NCBI GenBank assembly: GCA_937873655.1
Contig: CALMYQ010000195.1
Span: forward strand, 17,302-81,301
DNA: 64,000 nucleotides
Direction of reading: 5' to 3'
From: an uncultured Lewinella sp.
GTDB taxonomy: Bacteria; Bacteroidota; Bacteroidia; Chitinophagales; Saprospiraceae
In this document: positions 1 through 9,911 of the stretch, one piece after another
Numbering within the stretch: the stretch's first letter is position 1
Layout of the letters: the number at the start of each line of letters is the position of its first letter
Made by a program: the position numbers and the translations under genes
Notes under the pieces: model-generated
Told to the model about the DNA's origin: nothing
The model's input: only the letters and a program-made list of their open reading frames with translations
Database searches by the model: none

Positions 1-1
1 G

Positions 2-793
2 TACAGCGTGGACAACGGCACCCTTGTAGATGCCATACAACCGCCCGGGCTGGCCGATCCCTTCTGGGAGGTTGGGAATTATTATCATGTAAAAACAAGT
101 GGATTCCGGGGGGCAGAAGGTGTTTTTTCAATCGCATCCGTAGATAATGCTCATATCGGGAAGACGGTCGGATTGCATGTCTACCGGGTAATTCCGGATG
201 ATGATCCGTCCGATTTCACCGACGGCGATCTGTTTGCGGTGGGCTACGGTGAATACACGTTTCATTCCGGCGACGCAAGTTACGACCTGTTTACGGCCCC
301 GCTCTATAATTTTGACGACAACGAACCCGGCATTTCCCTGCAGGCCGGATCAGATTACATTGTTTCCCTTACGCTTACGGATGATTTGTTTATTCCTTAT
401 TCGGTCCGGCGCCAGTATTACGATATCGCCACGGTTGTCCGGAACGGCAAATGGTTCCTGGGCGGTTTTGGCGCTGATGTGGCCGCCATGGTCAGGTTGG
501 AGATCACGCCTGAGGTCAGCGCAACCCGCTCACCTGAAGCCGGGAGCGAAGGGCTCCTGGTCTTCCCGCAACCTGCTGCGGGTTACTGCCGGTTGAAATG
601 GCAGGACCCGCCGGCCGGAAAGGTGCATGGGATGATCATATCAGCGGGAGGAGCATTGGTCTCCGGCTTTGTGCTGAATCCGACCGCTGATGCGGAATTG
701 AACCTGGCCGGATTACCCGACGGACCGTATTGGCTGCACTTGACGGACGGCACAAAAAGGTGGGTCCGCCCCTTAATGATTCATCACCCTTGA
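2..793 (+). CDS. T9SS cargo protein, 3' part only
   Basis: The reading frame is open at the window edge, so the true start lies upstream; only the last ~264 codons are visible. The visible part is a soluble beta-rich protein. The last ~80 residues look like a type A T9SS C-terminal sorting domain: LLVFPQPAAG near the start (the usual motif is YPNPA), a core with GKVHGMIISAGG, then GPYWLHLTDGTKRWVRPLMI, matching the common ending 'G.Y.L.v..g..r...kliv'. This predicts export by T9SS and attachment at or release from the surface. The rest is not recognised. It converges on the OmpA-family gene with 3 bp between stop codons. Confidence 0.75.
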   Translation, partial: YSVDNGTLVDAIQPPGLADPFWEVGNYYHVKTSGFRGAEGVFSIASVDNAHIGKTVGLHVYRVIPDDDPSDFTDGDLFAVGYGEYTFHSGDASYDLFTAPLYNFDDNEPGISLQAGSDYIVSLTLTDDLFIPYSVRRQYYDIATVVRNGKWFLGGFGADVAAMVRLEITPEVSATRSPEAGSEGLLVFPQPAAGYCRLKWQDPPAGKVHGMIISAGGALVSGFVLNPTADAELNLAGLPDGPYWLHLTDGTKRWVRPLMIHHP

Positions 794-796
794 TGG

Positions 797-3310
797 TTAT
801 TGAAGCTTTCGCAGGCGGATTTCCACGCGCCTGTTTTGAGCGCGGCCGTCTTCGGTGTCGTTCTCCGCAACCGGTTTGCTGTAGCCGAAACCTTCCGATT
901 TCACCATACCCGGATCGATGCCTTTGCTGATCAGGTAATTCCTGACGGCCTTGGCCCTTCGTTCGGACAAATCCTTGTTATAATCCTGTCCGCCGACATT
1001 ATCCGTATGCCCGTTCAGGGTGGCCTCCAAACCGAGCTGCAGGATCAACCCAGCCATCCGGTCCAATTCAGGGTAGGATTCCGGCTTGAGTTCGTCTTTG
1101 GCGGTGTCGAAAAATACATTTTTTAGGGGGAGAGTGATCTCTCCGCCGGCCATTTCCTCGATGGTTGGCGCCGTGATATCCGTGGTTATTTTCCGGGCGT
1201 CGGTTTTTTCTCTCAGGTCGATGTTGTCGCTTACCGGGAACCGGTTCTCCGCTTTGACGGTATAGCTGTAGAGCTTTCCTTTCGGGAGGGTGATGAAAAA
1301 TTCGCCGGTAACCGGGTCCGGCCGGATGGTTGCGATCCATTTGGCCGCCTCCAGGTCCTCTACTTCGATCTCGCCGGTGATGGGCGTGCCGTCCGTCCCG
1401 GTGAGTTTGCCGGCTATGGTCGTTACGGCATCCGGACGCGCTTCTTCAGGCAGATCCACCTGGAAAAGGTCCTCCATGCCGTTGTCGGCATCCGCTGAAA
1501 AATAGGCGGTTTTGCCGTCGGTGCTCACCTTATAACCCCAATCGCCGCCGGTGGCATTGATCTCCTTGCCCAGGTTGATGGGCTCCGACCATTCCAGCCA
1601 CCCTTCTCCGATGCGGGTAGTTTTGAAGACATCCAACCCTCCGAACCCGCCGTGCCCTGAAGAGCTGAAATACAGGGTCCGCATATCCGGATGGAGGAAC
1701 GGCGACCGCTCTGTCCAGGGGGTGTTGATGGTCGTTCCCAGGTTGATGGGTTTGCCCCATTGTCCGTCCGGTTGTTTGAGGCAAAGGAACAGGTCGATGT
1801 TGTCATCCAGGTCGAAGCCGACGCGGTCGAGGCGCCTGGCGGCGAAGATGACGGCCTGCCCGTCGGGTGAAAGGGTCGTCCCGCCCTGCCATTCGGAAGC
1901 CTGGAGATCGCCGAAAAGCGGCTGCGGTTTGGCCCAGCCTATGGGCGATTTCATGCTGGCTTTGACCCGGGCTTCTTCGAATACGATAAGGGTTGTTCCG
2001 TCACTGGAGAGGGCAAGCGGCGCCTGGTTCTTGAGCGGATGCAGGAAGGGTTGCACACCCTGGGGAACGGACCAGCCGGATTTGGCTGTCCACTGGCTTT
2101 TGTAAATATTCTCGATTTTGTTCTCCCGGCGGCAAAAGTACAACTCCTTGCCGTCGGCGGCTACAACCGGCGAATACTCGCCAAGGTCGGTATTGATATG
2201 GGTGCCGATGGGCTCGGGGTGCAGCCCGTGGACCGGCGCTTTCAGCATGGAGGTCAGGTTGGCGATCCAGGGATGGTCAGCGCCGAAATAGGACCCCATC
2301 CGCTCCAATTGTTCCAGTGCACCTGCCCAGTTCCTGCTGCGCAGATCGGGTTCGAGCAAACGCATCAAAACTTCCCAGGCATGGTAGCGGGGCGCTGCGG
2401 CTTTTACATAACTCTCCCAGGCGGCCCGGTTGTTGCCCGAAAGGATGTCCTCATCTGCGGGCGCCTGCCGGAGCAACGCCAGTTCGTTGTTGTACCAGCT
2501 CGAATCCATGTATTCTCCGAATTGGCCGAAAAAATGGTTGAAATCTTCTTTCCGGCCGCTGGCGGCGTATTTCCTGAAAATCTCGCGGGCAGTCATCGGG
2601 ATCTTGGCCGTATCCATGCCTTTCAGGGCGCTTTCCACAAACGCCATAAAGGAAGCGTTCGGCATAGCACCTGCCAGATACTTATCCAGCACCGGCAGCA
2701 AATCCGGGTGCTCTTTCACAAAGGACAATACGACGAATACATCGGTCGTGTCTTTTTCCATGAAGTAGGCCAGGGCCAGGGTTTCTTCATAGTCCCGGAC
2801 CAAATCGTCGTTATACCGGGCGATATTGTCCTTGTTCTTGTCATAGAAGGCTTTGATTTTCGGATACGCGGGCTTGCGGCGCATTTCTTCGAGGAAAAAC
2901 TGATTCCTGGCCTGGTACGCCGGCATCTGGAGTTTGGGCGGAATGGGTTTAAAGGTTTCCAGGAAACGCTCAACGGCTGCGCTTTTTCCAGACTGCAGGG
3001 CGGCGGAATAACTGCCTTCTTTTAATCCGTTCTTGAAGCGGGTATAGCTTTCCTGAGAGATGCCGTGGCTTCGCTCCAGCTTGTTCTTTTTGCCGTTATT
3101 GAGCTTTCGCCAATAGCGCTGGGATAGTAAGATGATCGAATAGGCGGAGTCGGGCAGGAAATTGCCGGAAGAGGGATCTCCAAGCTTCTGAGCCTGGTCC
3201 CATAGCGATAAAGCCTCGTCGAAGTCGTCAATTTTGTCTTGAGCGGAAAGAAAAGCCGGAAGAAAAAGAACTAAAGCGAAAACAGCTAAAAGGGGCAGCG
3301 ATCTGTACAT
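797..3310 (-). CDS. OmpA-family protein with PD40 propeller (PorE-like architecture)
   Basis: Envelope protein of ~837 aa. The start at 3310 is preferred over an in-frame start at 3376 because it begins a clean signal peptide (MYRSLPLLAVFALVLF...LSAQ). Order of parts: signal peptide; ~350-residue helical region; WD40-like PD40 repeats (SPVVAADGKELYF, TTLSPDGQAVIF, RSPFLHPDMRTLYFSS); a carboxypeptidase-regulatory-like beta domain (TIAGKLTGTDGTPITGEI); a C-terminal OmpA peptidoglycan-binding domain (NGHTDN, LSERRAKAVRNYL, NRRVEI). Helical/propeller/CRD/OmpA is the order described for the T9SS protein PorE, but PorE is a lipoprotein and no lipobox cysteine is visible here. It probably links outer membrane and peptidoglycan; a T9SS role is inference. 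Confidence 0.85.
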   Translation of the reverse strand: MYRSLPLLAVFALVLFLPAFLSAQDKIDDFDEALSLWDQAQKLGDPSSGNFLPDSAYSIILLSQRYWRKLNNGKKNKLERSHGISQESYTRFKNGLKEGSYSAALQSGKSAAVERFLETFKPIPPKLQMPAYQARNQFFLEEMRRKPAYPKIKAFYDKNKDNIARYNDDLVRDYEETLALAYFMEKDTTDVFVVLSFVKEHPDLLPVLDKYLAGAMPNASFMAFVESALKGMDTAKIPMTAREIFRKYAASGRKEDFNHFFGQFGEYMDSSWYNNELALLRQAPADEDILSGNNRAAWESYVKAAAPRYHAWEVLMRLLEPDLRSRNWAGALEQLERMGSYFGADHPWIANLTSMLKAPVHGLHPEPIGTHINTDLGEYSPVVAADGKELYFCRRENKIENIYKSQWTAKSGWSVPQGVQPFLHPLKNQAPLALSSDGTTLIVFEEARVKASMKSPIGWAKPQPLFGDLQASEWQGGTTLSPDGQAVIFAARRLDRVGFDLDDNIDLFLCLKQPDGQWGKPINLGTTINTPWTERSPFLHPDMRTLYFSSSGHGGFGGLDVFKTTRIGEGWLEWSEPINLGKEINATGGDWGYKVSTDGKTAYFSADADNGMEDLFQVDLPEEARPDAVTTIAGKLTGTDGTPITGEIEVEDLEAAKWIATIRPDPVTGEFFITLPKGKLYSYTVKAENRFPVSDNIDLREKTDARKITTDITAPTIEEMAGGEITLPLKNVFFDTAKDELKPESYPELDRMAGLILQLGLEATLNGHTDNVGGQDYNKDLSERRAKAVRNYLISKGIDPGMVKSEGFGYSKPVAENDTEDGRAQNRRVEIRLRKLQ

Positions 3311-3417
3311 ATGACAATTGATTGGTCCTGATTCCTTGAAATGATGCATTTGCATTAAAGTTACAAATTTTTCCATAAAAATGATTTGCTCATCGCGGTA
3401 ATCCCTATTATTGCCTT

Positions 3418-4428
3418 ATGATAAGCGCAGAGCAAATACTGGCCAATCTGAAGAATGGAGAATACCATCCCGTGTACCTGTTACATGGGACGGAGTCCTA
3501 TTTCATCGATCAGATTTCGGACCATATTGAGGAGAATGCCTTGAACGATATGGAAAAAGCGTTCAACCAGCTTATCCTCTACGGGCGCGATACCGACTAC
3601 CAGGCCGTAATTGACAACGCCCGAAGATACCCCGTTGGTGCGCCCCGCCAGGTAATTATTATTAAGGAAGCCCAGGATATGAAGACCTTGGCGGAGCTTA
3701 CCGCCTATGTTGAACAACCCGCGCCCATGACGGTTCTCGTCATTTGTCATAAACATAAAAGCCTGAGCATGGCCACCAGGCTGGGTAAGGCGCTCAAGGC
3801 CAAAGCGGTTGTATTCGAATCCAAACCGCTGTACGACAATCAGGTGCCCGCATGGATTCAACAATACCTCAAATCAAAGAAACTGACCGTCCAGCAGGAT
3901 ATTGCCGGATTGATCGGGGATTATCTGGGGACCGACCTGTCCAAAATTGCAAACGAACTCGATAAGCTGGCCCTGAACCTGCCCGCAAAATCGGAGGTTT
4001 CCCGGCAGGATATCGAGACGCATATCGGCATAAGCAAGGATTTCAGCATCTTTGAGCTGCAAAATGCCATTGGCGAAAGAAATACGGTCAAGGTAAACCG
4101 GATCGTTCACTACTTTGAGGCGAACCCCAAAAAGAATCCCATTCAAATGGTCATCGGAACGCTTTACGGATTCTTCAGCAAAATCTACATGATGCATTTT
4201 TTGCGCAGTACCCCGGAAAACGAGTTGATCAATGCGCTGGGGCTCCGGTCGGCTTATTTCCTTAAAGACTACAGGCTGGCCGCACGGAATTTTCCGTTGG
4301 AGAAAACCGAAAAGGCCATCGGCATCCTCAAAACCTACGACCTTCGATCAAAAGGCGTGGAATTCAATTCAACGGGGAAGCCGGAAAACGAGCTGCTGAG
4401 AGAAATGGTATGGCGGATCCTGCATTAG
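3418..4428 (+). CDS. holA: DNA polymerase III subunit delta
   Basis: 336 aa, the usual length for HolA, the clamp-loader subunit that opens the sliding clamp for loading at primed DNA. The N terminus (EYHPVYLLHGTESYFIDQIS) matches the family's 'pvYLl.G.E.yli...' start. A central LGTDLSKIANELDKLAL matches the conserved helix before the C-terminal collar domain, and FELQNAIGERNTVKVNRIV matches the family's 'f.l.dai..r...al..l' segment. The ATG at 3418 is directly followed by family-like sequence. It is divergent from the OmpA gene, sharing a ~107-bp upstream region. No partner replication gene is adjacent. Confidence 0.92.
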   Translation: MISAEQILANLKNGEYHPVYLLHGTESYFIDQISDHIEENALNDMEKAFNQLILYGRDTDYQAVIDNARRYPVGAPRQVIIIKEAQDMKTLAELTAYVEQPAPMTVLVICHKHKSLSMATRLGKALKAKAVVFESKPLYDNQVPAWIQQYLKSKKLTVQQDIAGLIGDYLGTDLSKIANELDKLALNLPAKSEVSRQDIETHIGISKDFSIFELQNAIGERNTVKVNRIVHYFEANPKKNPIQMVIGTLYGFFSKIYMMHFLRSTPENELINALGLRSAYFLKDYRLAARNFPLEKTEKAIGILKTYDLRSKGVEFNSTGKPENELLREMVWRILH

Positions 4429-4581
4429 AATAACCGATTTGATTATATTCGATGCTTTTTTTCTTCCCATAAAGCCGATAAACGCCCATTAAACCAGCAC
4501 AACTACACAAAACAGGGGGGCAAAAGGATAGTCAACACCGGCTGTTGCCAGGTGGTGCGCTATAACCAAAAACCGAGAAAT

Positions 4582-5952
4582 ATGGTCCTTTTGCAAATCA
4601 ATGTCTGCGTCCTGCTGTTCTTGTCTGGGCCGGCTCCTCACGTCCCTGTGCCGGCTAATGAGAAGATTCCCTGGGATTTTGTCCGTTCAGCCGACCCGGG
4701 CGTAGTGGCCGATTCCATCCTCACCGGCGAATTTTTTGAATATTGTCCCGACCTGAGCGGGATGACAGGCCCCGTTGCGGTCAATTTTATTTGCAATACG
4801 GCCGATTGGGAATGGACGCCGCCCTGCCTGGGTTTTGTCGGCGCCGGCCCCGGCCTGGCTGAAGCCTGCGTCTCCTTTTGCGACGGGACAAAATGCGATA
4901 CGATGGTCTTTTCCATTTCGGTCTTTGATAATTTCCTGGGTGCGGTGACCGATACCGCGCTGACGGTGTACGGCGAACCGGTCAGCATTCCGGTATTGGA
5001 CAATGACTGGATCACCCTCAACGATATTGAGTCCATCTACCTCGTGGACCACCCCCAGAAAGGAGAGGCGGAACTGGTATTTGACGGAACCATCGCCTAT
5101 ACCCCGGATTCGGGCTTTTGCAAGGGGCAGGATCGTTTCTCCTACGGCATCTGCAACCAGACGGGCTGCGACACAACGGAAGTAGTGGTGATGCTAAAGG
5201 ACGATACCGGCATCTGCGACGGCGTATGGCCGGGAGATGTCCGGCCGGACGGCCTGGTCAACGTGATCGATTTCTGGGCCGTGGGCCTGGGGTTCTATCA
5301 CCAGAATACAGGGCCGGTCCGGCCGGACGCTACCGCAGAATGGACTGCGCAGCCCTCCCCGGACTGGGCCACCAATATCACTTTCATCGAAGCCATCAAC
5401 CGCAAACACGTCGATTGCAACGGCGACGGCGCCATCAATAAACTGGATTACGAGGTGATCGATCAGAATTGGGGGAAATTCCATGACCAGTTGATCGTTG
5501 AAAGGATCCCCGCTGAAGCATCCGATTTCGCGCTTGGCATCAAGCCGCTTGGAATTGAAAATGAGGTCACAGCTTTTGAGATTTCCTGGCAGAACAACCC
5601 CGACAGCCTTAACGGATTTGCCTTTAAGGTTAAATTGCCGGACACCGTTTCAACCGGCCCGTTTTGGGTATTTGAACCGCTCGGGATCGAAATGGATACG
5701 GCGTTGACCAAACCCGGATTTGTCCTGCAAAAATATGTTCCCGAAGGAAATTATGTCTACATTGCGGTAAGTTCGCCCTTGAAGCCGGTGCGTGCCGGAG
5801 AAAAGATCGGCATTATCCGGACATCGGCCGGAAAGGCGCCGAAGATCACGGACGGCATCCTGCTCGGTAAGGATTTCAAGGTGTACCTGATCGCCGGCGG
5901 AACGGAGGAACAACCGCCCGAAGCGGAAGAAATTACAGAAAAACCCAAATGA
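4582..5952 (+). CDS. Secreted protein with cadherin-like, dockerin-like and cohesin-like segments
   Basis: 456 aa from the ATG at 4582, which starts a signal-like hydrophobic segment (MVLLQINVCVLLFLSG). Mid-protein is a tandem cadherin/Ig-like unit with the VLDNDW...GTIAYTPDSGF...DRFSYGICN signature. Next come two EF-hand-like calcium loops (GDVRPDGLVNVIDFW and DCNGDGAINKLDYEVID) separated by ~45 residues, as in a dockerin with a long insert. The rest (FEISWQNNPDSLNGFAFKVKLP...) resembles a cohesin-like beta sandwich. No T9SS sorting domain is evident; the end is Glu/Lys-rich. The same dockerin/cohesin order occurs in the gene at 16178. The stop overlaps the next start (ATGA). Function unknown. 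Confidence 0.7.
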   Translation: MVLLQINVCVLLFLSGPAPHVPVPANEKIPWDFVRSADPGVVADSILTGEFFEYCPDLSGMTGPVAVNFICNTADWEWTPPCLGFVGAGPGLAEACVSFCDGTKCDTMVFSISVFDNFLGAVTDTALTVYGEPVSIPVLDNDWITLNDIESIYLVDHPQKGEAELVFDGTIAYTPDSGFCKGQDRFSYGICNQTGCDTTEVVVMLKDDTGICDGVWPGDVRPDGLVNVIDFWAVGLGFYHQNTGPVRPDATAEWTAQPSPDWATNITFIEAINRKHVDCNGDGAINKLDYEVIDQNWGKFHDQLIVERIPAEASDFALGIKPLGIENEVTAFEISWQNNPDSLNGFAFKVKLPDTVSTGPFWVFEPLGIEMDTALTKPGFVLQKYVPEGNYVYIAVSSPLKPVRAGEKIGIIRTSAGKAPKITDGILLGKDFKVYLIAGGTEEQPPEAEEITEKPK

Positions 5953-6509
5953 TCATGGTTCCGGACCAGACTGTCATTCACCAGACCCGAAACTGGATCC
6001 GCGACGTTGTCGTGGGATGCAATTTTTGCCCGTTTGCTGCCAGGGAACTTCACCGGGGGAGTATCCATTATCAGGTCGTGCGGTCAACGGCCGTCCAGTC
6101 CTGCCTGGAAGCCATGGTTGCCGAATGCCGCCGGCTGGATGACCATCCGGATATAGAAACTACACTGATCATTCTTCCGGAGTCTTTTGCGGATTTCAGC
6201 GATTTCCTCGAACTGGCCGACCTGGCGGAAGCCCTGCTGCCGGAAATTCACTACGAAGGTATTTATCAGGTTGCCAGTTTCCATCCCCAATACCTGTTTG
6301 CCGACTCCGAAGAGGAGGACCCCGCCAATTATACCAATCGCTCTCCGTATCCCATGCTCCACCTCCTGCGGGAAGCTGCCCTGGAAAAAGTGCTGGAACA
6401 CTATCCCGATCCTGAAAACATACCCGAACGGAATATGGCCTACGCCCGCCAGCGCGGGTTGGCCCATATGGAGCTGCTGCTGGCGGCCTGCCTTTCAGGG
6501 CCGTCTTGA
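5949..6509 (+). CDS. DUF1415 family protein
   Basis: 186 aa. Recognised from the N-terminal core WIRDVVVGCNFCPFAA, the central FADFSDFLELADLAE, and SFHPQYLFA followed by NRSPYPMLHLLRE, all hallmarks of DUF1415. The family is small and cytosolic with no established function; the conserved Cys-x-x-Cys (CNFC) and His residues could bind metal, but this is inference. Translation is probably coupled to the upstream secreted-protein gene because the ATG at 5949 overlaps its TGA. A second in-frame ATG lies 6 nt downstream. Confidence 0.85.
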   Translation: MIMVPDQTVIHQTRNWIRDVVVGCNFCPFAARELHRGSIHYQVVRSTAVQSCLEAMVAECRRLDDHPDIETTLIILPESFADFSDFLELADLAEALLPEIHYEGIYQVASFHPQYLFADSEEEDPANYTNRSPYPMLHLLREAALEKVLEHYPDPENIPERNMAYARQRGLAHMELLLAACLSGPS

Positions 6510-6716
6510 CGCCAATGATGAAGAACCGGGAAATCGAAGAATCGAGGAACTGAAACCCCCAAACGGATCAAAGCAAGCGCCGATACCAGAGGATGCGAAC
6601 CCAAACACAGGGGATCGGCTCAAATCAACCTCCGGCGGCCGCAGTTACGCCGTCAGCCTGACGAAAGCGGCAAATCAACATATCAACGCATCAACAACCC
6701 AAACCAAAAAAATCCC

Positions 6717-6724
6717 TACCTTTG
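6717..6724 (+). promoter_or_regulatory. Bacteroidota -7 box upstream of purH
   Basis: TACCTTTG matches the -7 consensus TAnnTTTG exactly and lies 40 nt before the purH ATG. No TTG is found at the expected -33 distance, so only the -7 element is supported. The rest of the 255-bp gap before purH shows no ORF or hairpin. Confidence 0.5.
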
Positions 6725-6764
6725 CCCATCTTTTAACCGGACCTTCCCGATCATCGAAAAAACT

Positions 6765-8291
6765 ATGAGTACCAAACCGATTCGCTCAGCGCTCATTTCC
6801 GTATTTTACAAGGACGGTCTCGAACCCGTCATCCGCGAACTCGACCGCCTCGGCGTCCAGATCTTCTCCACAGGAGGCACCCAGCAATTCATCCAATCCC
6901 TGGGCGTCAGCGTCCAGACGGTGGAAGACCTGACCACCTACCCCTCCATCCTCGGCGGGCGGGTAAAAACCCTGCACCCCAAAGTTTTCGGCGGCATTCT
7001 GGCCCGCCGGGAGGACGAACACCTCGCCCAGCTCGATCAGTACGAAATCCCCGAAATCGACCTGGTGATCGTTGATCTTTACCCCTTTGAAGAAACCGTG
7101 GCCAATACAACGGATGAAGCGGCCATCATCGAAAAAATCGACATCGGCGGCATTTCCCTCATTCGCGCCGCCGCCAAGAACTTCAACGACGTGGTCATCG
7201 TCCCGTCGCGCGAAGATTATCCGTTCCTGCTGGAGTTGCTGAAGGCCGGCGAAGGAAAAACCGAACTCGAAGACCGCAAGAAGCTGGCGCGCCGCGCCTT
7301 CCTGATCTCCTCGCATTATGACACGGCTATTTACAATTATTTCAACAAGGCCGGCGATGACCAGGTGTTCAAACACAGCGAGCTGAACGCTTCCGGCCTC
7401 CGCTACGGCGAAAACCCCCATCAAAACGGCGTTTTTTACGGCAATCTTGGCGATATGTTCGAAAAACTGGGCGGTAAGGAACTTTCCTATAACAACCTGG
7501 TAGATGTCGACGCAGCCGTATCTCTGATGCGTGAATTTGCAGCTGCCGACCCGACCTTTGCCATCCTCAAACATACCAACTCTTGCGGGGTAGCTACCCG
7601 GCAGACGGTCCTGGAAGCCTGGAAAGCAGCGCTGGCGGGCGATAATATCTCGGCTTTCGGGGGCATTCTGATCGCCAACCGGACCATCGACCTGGATACG
7701 GCCTCGGCCATCGACGAGATCTTCTATGAAGTGCTCATCGCTCCGGGGTATACTACCGAAGCCCTGGAAAAACTCCTGAAGAAAAAGAACCGGATCATTC
7801 TGCAGATCAAGGATTTTATTGTCCAGAATCGCAGTTTCAAAAGCTTGCTCAACGGCGTGATTGAGCAGGATGCCGACCTGAGGATCGAATCAGCCGCTGA
7901 TTGCAAAACGGTCACCAAGGTTGCGCCGACGCCTGAACAACTGGAAGACCTGCTGTTTGCCAATATTTGCGCCAAGCACCTCAAATCCAATACCATCGCC
8001 CTGGTGAAAAACCGGCAGTTGGTGGGTATGGGCTGCGGCCAGACCTCCCGCGTGGATTCCCTGAAACAGGCCATCATCAAAGCCGAACATTTCGGTTTCG
8101 ACCTGACCGGCGCCGTTATGGCTTCCGATGCCTTTTTTCCGTTCCCCGATTGCGTGGAAATCGCCGATCAGGCCGGCATCAAGGCCGTCATTCAACCCGG
8201 CGGCTCGATCAAGGACCAGGATTCGATCGATTATTGCGACGGTCACGGGATGGCGATGGTGGTGACAGGTGTCCGCCATTTTAAACACTAA
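6765..8291 (+). CDS. purH: Bifunctional AICAR transformylase / IMP cyclohydrolase
   Basis: 508 aa, standard for PurH, which carries out the last two steps of IMP synthesis: formylation of AICAR using 10-formyl-tetrahydrofolate, then ring closure. The N-terminal IMP cyclohydrolase (MGS-like) domain shows ALISVFYKDG, IFSTGGTQQFI and GGRVKTLHPKVFGGIL. The transformylase domain shows LRYGENPHQNGVFYG, LKHTNSCGVA (the catalytic Lys-His pair), SAFGGILIANR, and near the C terminus DAFFPFPDCVEIA and QPGGSIKDQDSI. All catalytic landmarks are present. It is followed by a 75-bp gap and an unrelated surface-protein gene. Confidence 0.97.
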   Translation: MSTKPIRSALISVFYKDGLEPVIRELDRLGVQIFSTGGTQQFIQSLGVSVQTVEDLTTYPSILGGRVKTLHPKVFGGILARREDEHLAQLDQYEIPEIDLVIVDLYPFEETVANTTDEAAIIEKIDIGGISLIRAAAKNFNDVVIVPSREDYPFLLELLKAGEGKTELEDRKKLARRAFLISSHYDTAIYNYFNKAGDDQVFKHSELNASGLRYGENPHQNGVFYGNLGDMFEKLGGKELSYNNLVDVDAAVSLMREFAAADPTFAILKHTNSCGVATRQTVLEAWKAALAGDNISAFGGILIANRTIDLDTASAIDEIFYEVLIAPGYTTEALEKLLKKKNRIILQIKDFIVQNRSFKSLLNGVIEQDADLRIESAADCKTVTKVAPTPEQLEDLLFANICAKHLKSNTIALVKNRQLVGMGCGQTSRVDSLKQAIIKAEHFGFDLTGAVMASDAFFPFPDCVEIADQAGIKAVIQPGGSIKDQDSIDYCDGHGMAMVVTGVRHFKH

Positions 8292-8366
8292 TGGGCAGGA
8301 ATCTGGTATTCAAACAACTGATTTAATCGTCTGCGGGATCTGCGGGAACAAAAACCAGCCCGAATC

Positions 8367-9818
8367 ATGAGTACAAAATCATTCGGATCGGCAGTTATCT
8401 TCTGTTTCGGTCTCTCTGTGTTGACAACTTCCTTGTCCGGCCAGCCGGTCCAGGCGGAATTGCTCGGCCATTGGGAAAAATCCGGTTTGGTGGGTTCTTC
8501 CTTTTACAACAACACCTACAACGAAGTCTGGGGACTGGCATACGGCGGCCGGGAATACGGCATCATCGGCTCTACTGCCGGCACGCATTTCATAGACATC
8601 ACCGACCCGAGCCAACCGGAAGAAGTGGCCTTTGTCGCGGGGGCTTTGCAGGGCGGAAACGTCGTTCACCGGGATTTTCACAACTACGGCTGCTATCTCT
8701 ACGCGGTTTGTGATGAAGGCGCCAGCACCCTTCAGATCATCGACTTTTCCACACTGCCGGATTCGGTATCGGTTGTTTACGATTCCAATGAACTGATCAG
8801 GCGGTCCCACAATATTTTCATCGACACCCTCAGGGCGAAACTGTACTGCCTCGTTGTAGCCAATGCCGCACAGGGCTATCACGCCATGCGGGTATACGAC
8901 CTGGCTGACCCGCTCAATCCGACCTTTATCGGGGCGTACAACAAATTCGGCAACATCACGGCGAGTCAGGTCCACGATGCCTATGTGGAAGACGGTATCG
9001 CTTACCTGAATTGCGGCCCCCACGGCCTGGCCATCGTCGATTTTACGGACCCCTATAACCCGGCAACCCTCGGCACCCTGACCGATTATCCGTTCAAAGG
9101 CTATAACCACTCCGGTTGGCTGGCAGCCGACAGGACCCACTACATCATGAGCGACGAGGACCACGGTTTTGAAATGAAAATGCTCGATGTTTCGGATCCG
9201 TCGGATATCCAGGTGGTCAAAACCTTCAATGCAGGGAGCGAATCCTCGATGAGCATACCGCACAATCAGATCATCGCCTGCAATTTTCTGTATGTGTCCT
9301 ATTACTACGATGGGCTGCAGGTGTACGATATCTCCGATCCGGAATCACCGGTGCGCGTGATGTATTATCCGACCTCTCAGCGGCCGTATTCCAATTCCTA
9401 CGAAGGCGCATGGGGCGTCTACCCTTTCCTGCCTTCCGGAAATGTGCTGGTTTCGGATATGCAGCGCGGCTTGTTCATTATCAGGGGGCCGGGTGATGAT
9501 TGTCCGGCAAGAGCGGCTTCCATTGTGGATTGCAACCAGGTCCTGGGCGTTGGCGAAGCGGAAACAAAGGCCCCACCGGTTGTTTATCCGATACCTGCGA
9601 GGAGCGGCAATCCGGTTTACATAACAGGATGGAAAGGCCAACAAAAGGTTAAAGCCGTTATCGCTGATGTACAAGGCCGCAGTTTGGTGCGTTTTGAATT
9701 AACCGATTTCGGCGAGTCAGGCCGATTGGATCTGCCCGCCTGGTTGCCGGCCGGGGTATATTTTCTTGAATTGACCGACGGCGAAAATCGTTGGGTAGAT
9801 AAATTGATCGTACAATAG
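8367..9818 (+). CDS. Choice-of-anchor B family T9SS cargo protein
   Basis: 483 aa. N-terminal signal peptide (AVIFCFGLSVLTTSLSGQ). The body has LVIVD-type propeller repeats: GTHFIDITDPSQPEEVAFV, GLAIVDFTDPYNPATLGTL, LQVYDISDPESPVRVMYYP. The overall pattern (VWGLAYGGREYGIIGS, HRDFHNYGCYLYAVCDEG) is that of choice-of-anchor B proteins, which occur with several surface anchors. Here the anchor is a type A T9SS sorting domain at the C terminus (VYPIPARSGNPVYI ... AGVYFLELTDGENRWVDKLIV). It is probably displayed on or released from the outer surface; no substrate can be assigned. Confidence 0.88.
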   Translation: MSTKSFGSAVIFCFGLSVLTTSLSGQPVQAELLGHWEKSGLVGSSFYNNTYNEVWGLAYGGREYGIIGSTAGTHFIDITDPSQPEEVAFVAGALQGGNVVHRDFHNYGCYLYAVCDEGASTLQIIDFSTLPDSVSVVYDSNELIRRSHNIFIDTLRAKLYCLVVANAAQGYHAMRVYDLADPLNPTFIGAYNKFGNITASQVHDAYVEDGIAYLNCGPHGLAIVDFTDPYNPATLGTLTDYPFKGYNHSGWLAADRTHYIMSDEDHGFEMKMLDVSDPSDIQVVKTFNAGSESSMSIPHNQIIACNFLYVSYYYDGLQVYDISDPESPVRVMYYPTSQRPYSNSYEGAWGVYPFLPSGNVLVSDMQRGLFIIRGPGDDCPARAASIVDCNQVLGVGEAETKAPPVVYPIPARSGNPVYITGWKGQQKVKAVIADVQGRSLVRFELTDFGESGRLDLPAWLPAGVYFLELTDGENRWVDKLIVQ

Positions 9819-9911
9819 GTTAAGGAACCGACAATGGGTATTCAATCCGGCAATTTCCTGAACTGCTCTATCACTTCCCCGGTGCTGTCCGGCGCCGGAA
9901 TAAGGCAGCTT

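Noticed and set aside
3800..3830. tRNA-like TTCGAATCC sequence
   Set aside because: It lies inside holA coding sequence with no matching cloverleaf.
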